A stretch of DNA of 44,044 nucleotides from Methylocystaceae bacterium. GTDB taxonomy: Bacteria; Pseudomonadota; Alphaproteobacteria; Rhizobiales; Beijerinckiaceae. A model generated the notes under the pieces. That model saw nothing but the letters and a program-made list of their open reading frames with translations, searched no databases and was not told the origin of the DNA. The position numbers were made by a program, and so were the translations under genes. Below, piece by piece: positions 43,743 through 44,044 of this stretch. The stretch is from positions 1 to 44,044 of the forward strand of contig WSXZ01000041.1 of NCBI GenBank assembly GCA_009773555.1. Direction: 5' to 3'. Position 1 is the first letter of the stretch; every line of letters begins with the position of its first letter.

Positions 43743-44044
43743 TAGGGTCGAAGGGCCATGTTTTTTCCAAGATAAACTGCAAATATCGATGGAACTTCGA
43801 GGTGTTAGCCATTCTACATTGCACTGCATGACGATGTTGCACTTTCGCCACAGTTATTACTAAAAGTGGTTATCGGGATATTTAGTGGCTGGACGGATCG
43901 ACCGCTCTTCGCCAACTCTGCGCCACGATGACTGGCGTGCTGGTCCAGGGCTGTTCAACGCTCTGTGCTTTGGTTTGACCGAGAGGGGTAAGTTTTCGCT
44001 TTTCAGGTCGGGAAGTGTCTGAATCTATGGGGAGCAGCCCGAAT

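Noticed and set aside
1-44044. CRISPR array or long tandem repeats
   Set aside because: No regularly spaced repeat series was seen on reading the window; only short direct and inverted repeats.

Overview
The window looks like an accessory, element-derived region of a GC-rich alphaproteobacterium, probably Hyphomicrobiales. The trb gene order with a DUF2274 gene at its end, TrbK-alt, the HWE-type kinase and the many small DUF3309, CsbD and Thivi_2564 proteins all fit that group. A Methylocystis/Methylosinus-like host is my best guess from protein flavour, but no diagnostic gene (pmo, rRNA) is present.

Layout. 1-7.9 kb, minus strand: a metal-resistance block with a CusCBA-type RND efflux operon (cusA runs off the left edge), a DUF1259 lipoprotein-type gene, chrA and a rhodanese-ChrB fusion, with a small tyrosine recombinase inserted on the plus strand. 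Four of these genes are broken. 8.6-18.2 kb: a compact, apparently intact trb type IV secretion operon (trbB-C-D-E-J-K-L-F-G-I plus DUF2274), with overlapping or nearly touching genes. No relaxase or TraG coupling protein lies in the window. 18.2-25.6 kb: a graveyard of fragments (transglutaminase-like, N-formylglutamate amidohydrolase, MltF-like transglycosylase, VIT-family transporter) mixed with small stress-type genes (cupin, CsbD, DUF3309, Thivi_2564 and tiny membrane peptides). 25.7-39.1 kb: large intact envelope and transport genes: an SbmA/YddA-type ABC exporter, an MgtA-type P3 ATPase, a YkuD L,D-transpeptidase, an HWE sensor kinase, a cytochrome b561, and a P-type ATPase fused to a C-terminal OmpA-type peptidoglycan-binding domain. 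IS630 and IS6 transposase scraps sit between them. 39.1-42.5 kb: mostly degenerate sequence with a parA remnant, then an intact tyrosine integrase beside a 47-nt 3' fragment of a tRNA-Lys(UUU) gene. I read this fragment as the right attachment site of an integrated element. 42.5-44 kb: probable chromosomal flank with two small genes and an AT-richer stretch.

Together this reads as the right-hand part of an integrative (possibly conjugative) element. Its transfer channel and its large envelope ATPases remain under selection, while many cargo genes have suffered short internal deletions. The most unusual single gene is the 1,101-residue P-type ATPase with an added transmembrane helix and a periplasmic OmpA domain, which would tie an ion pump to the cell wall.
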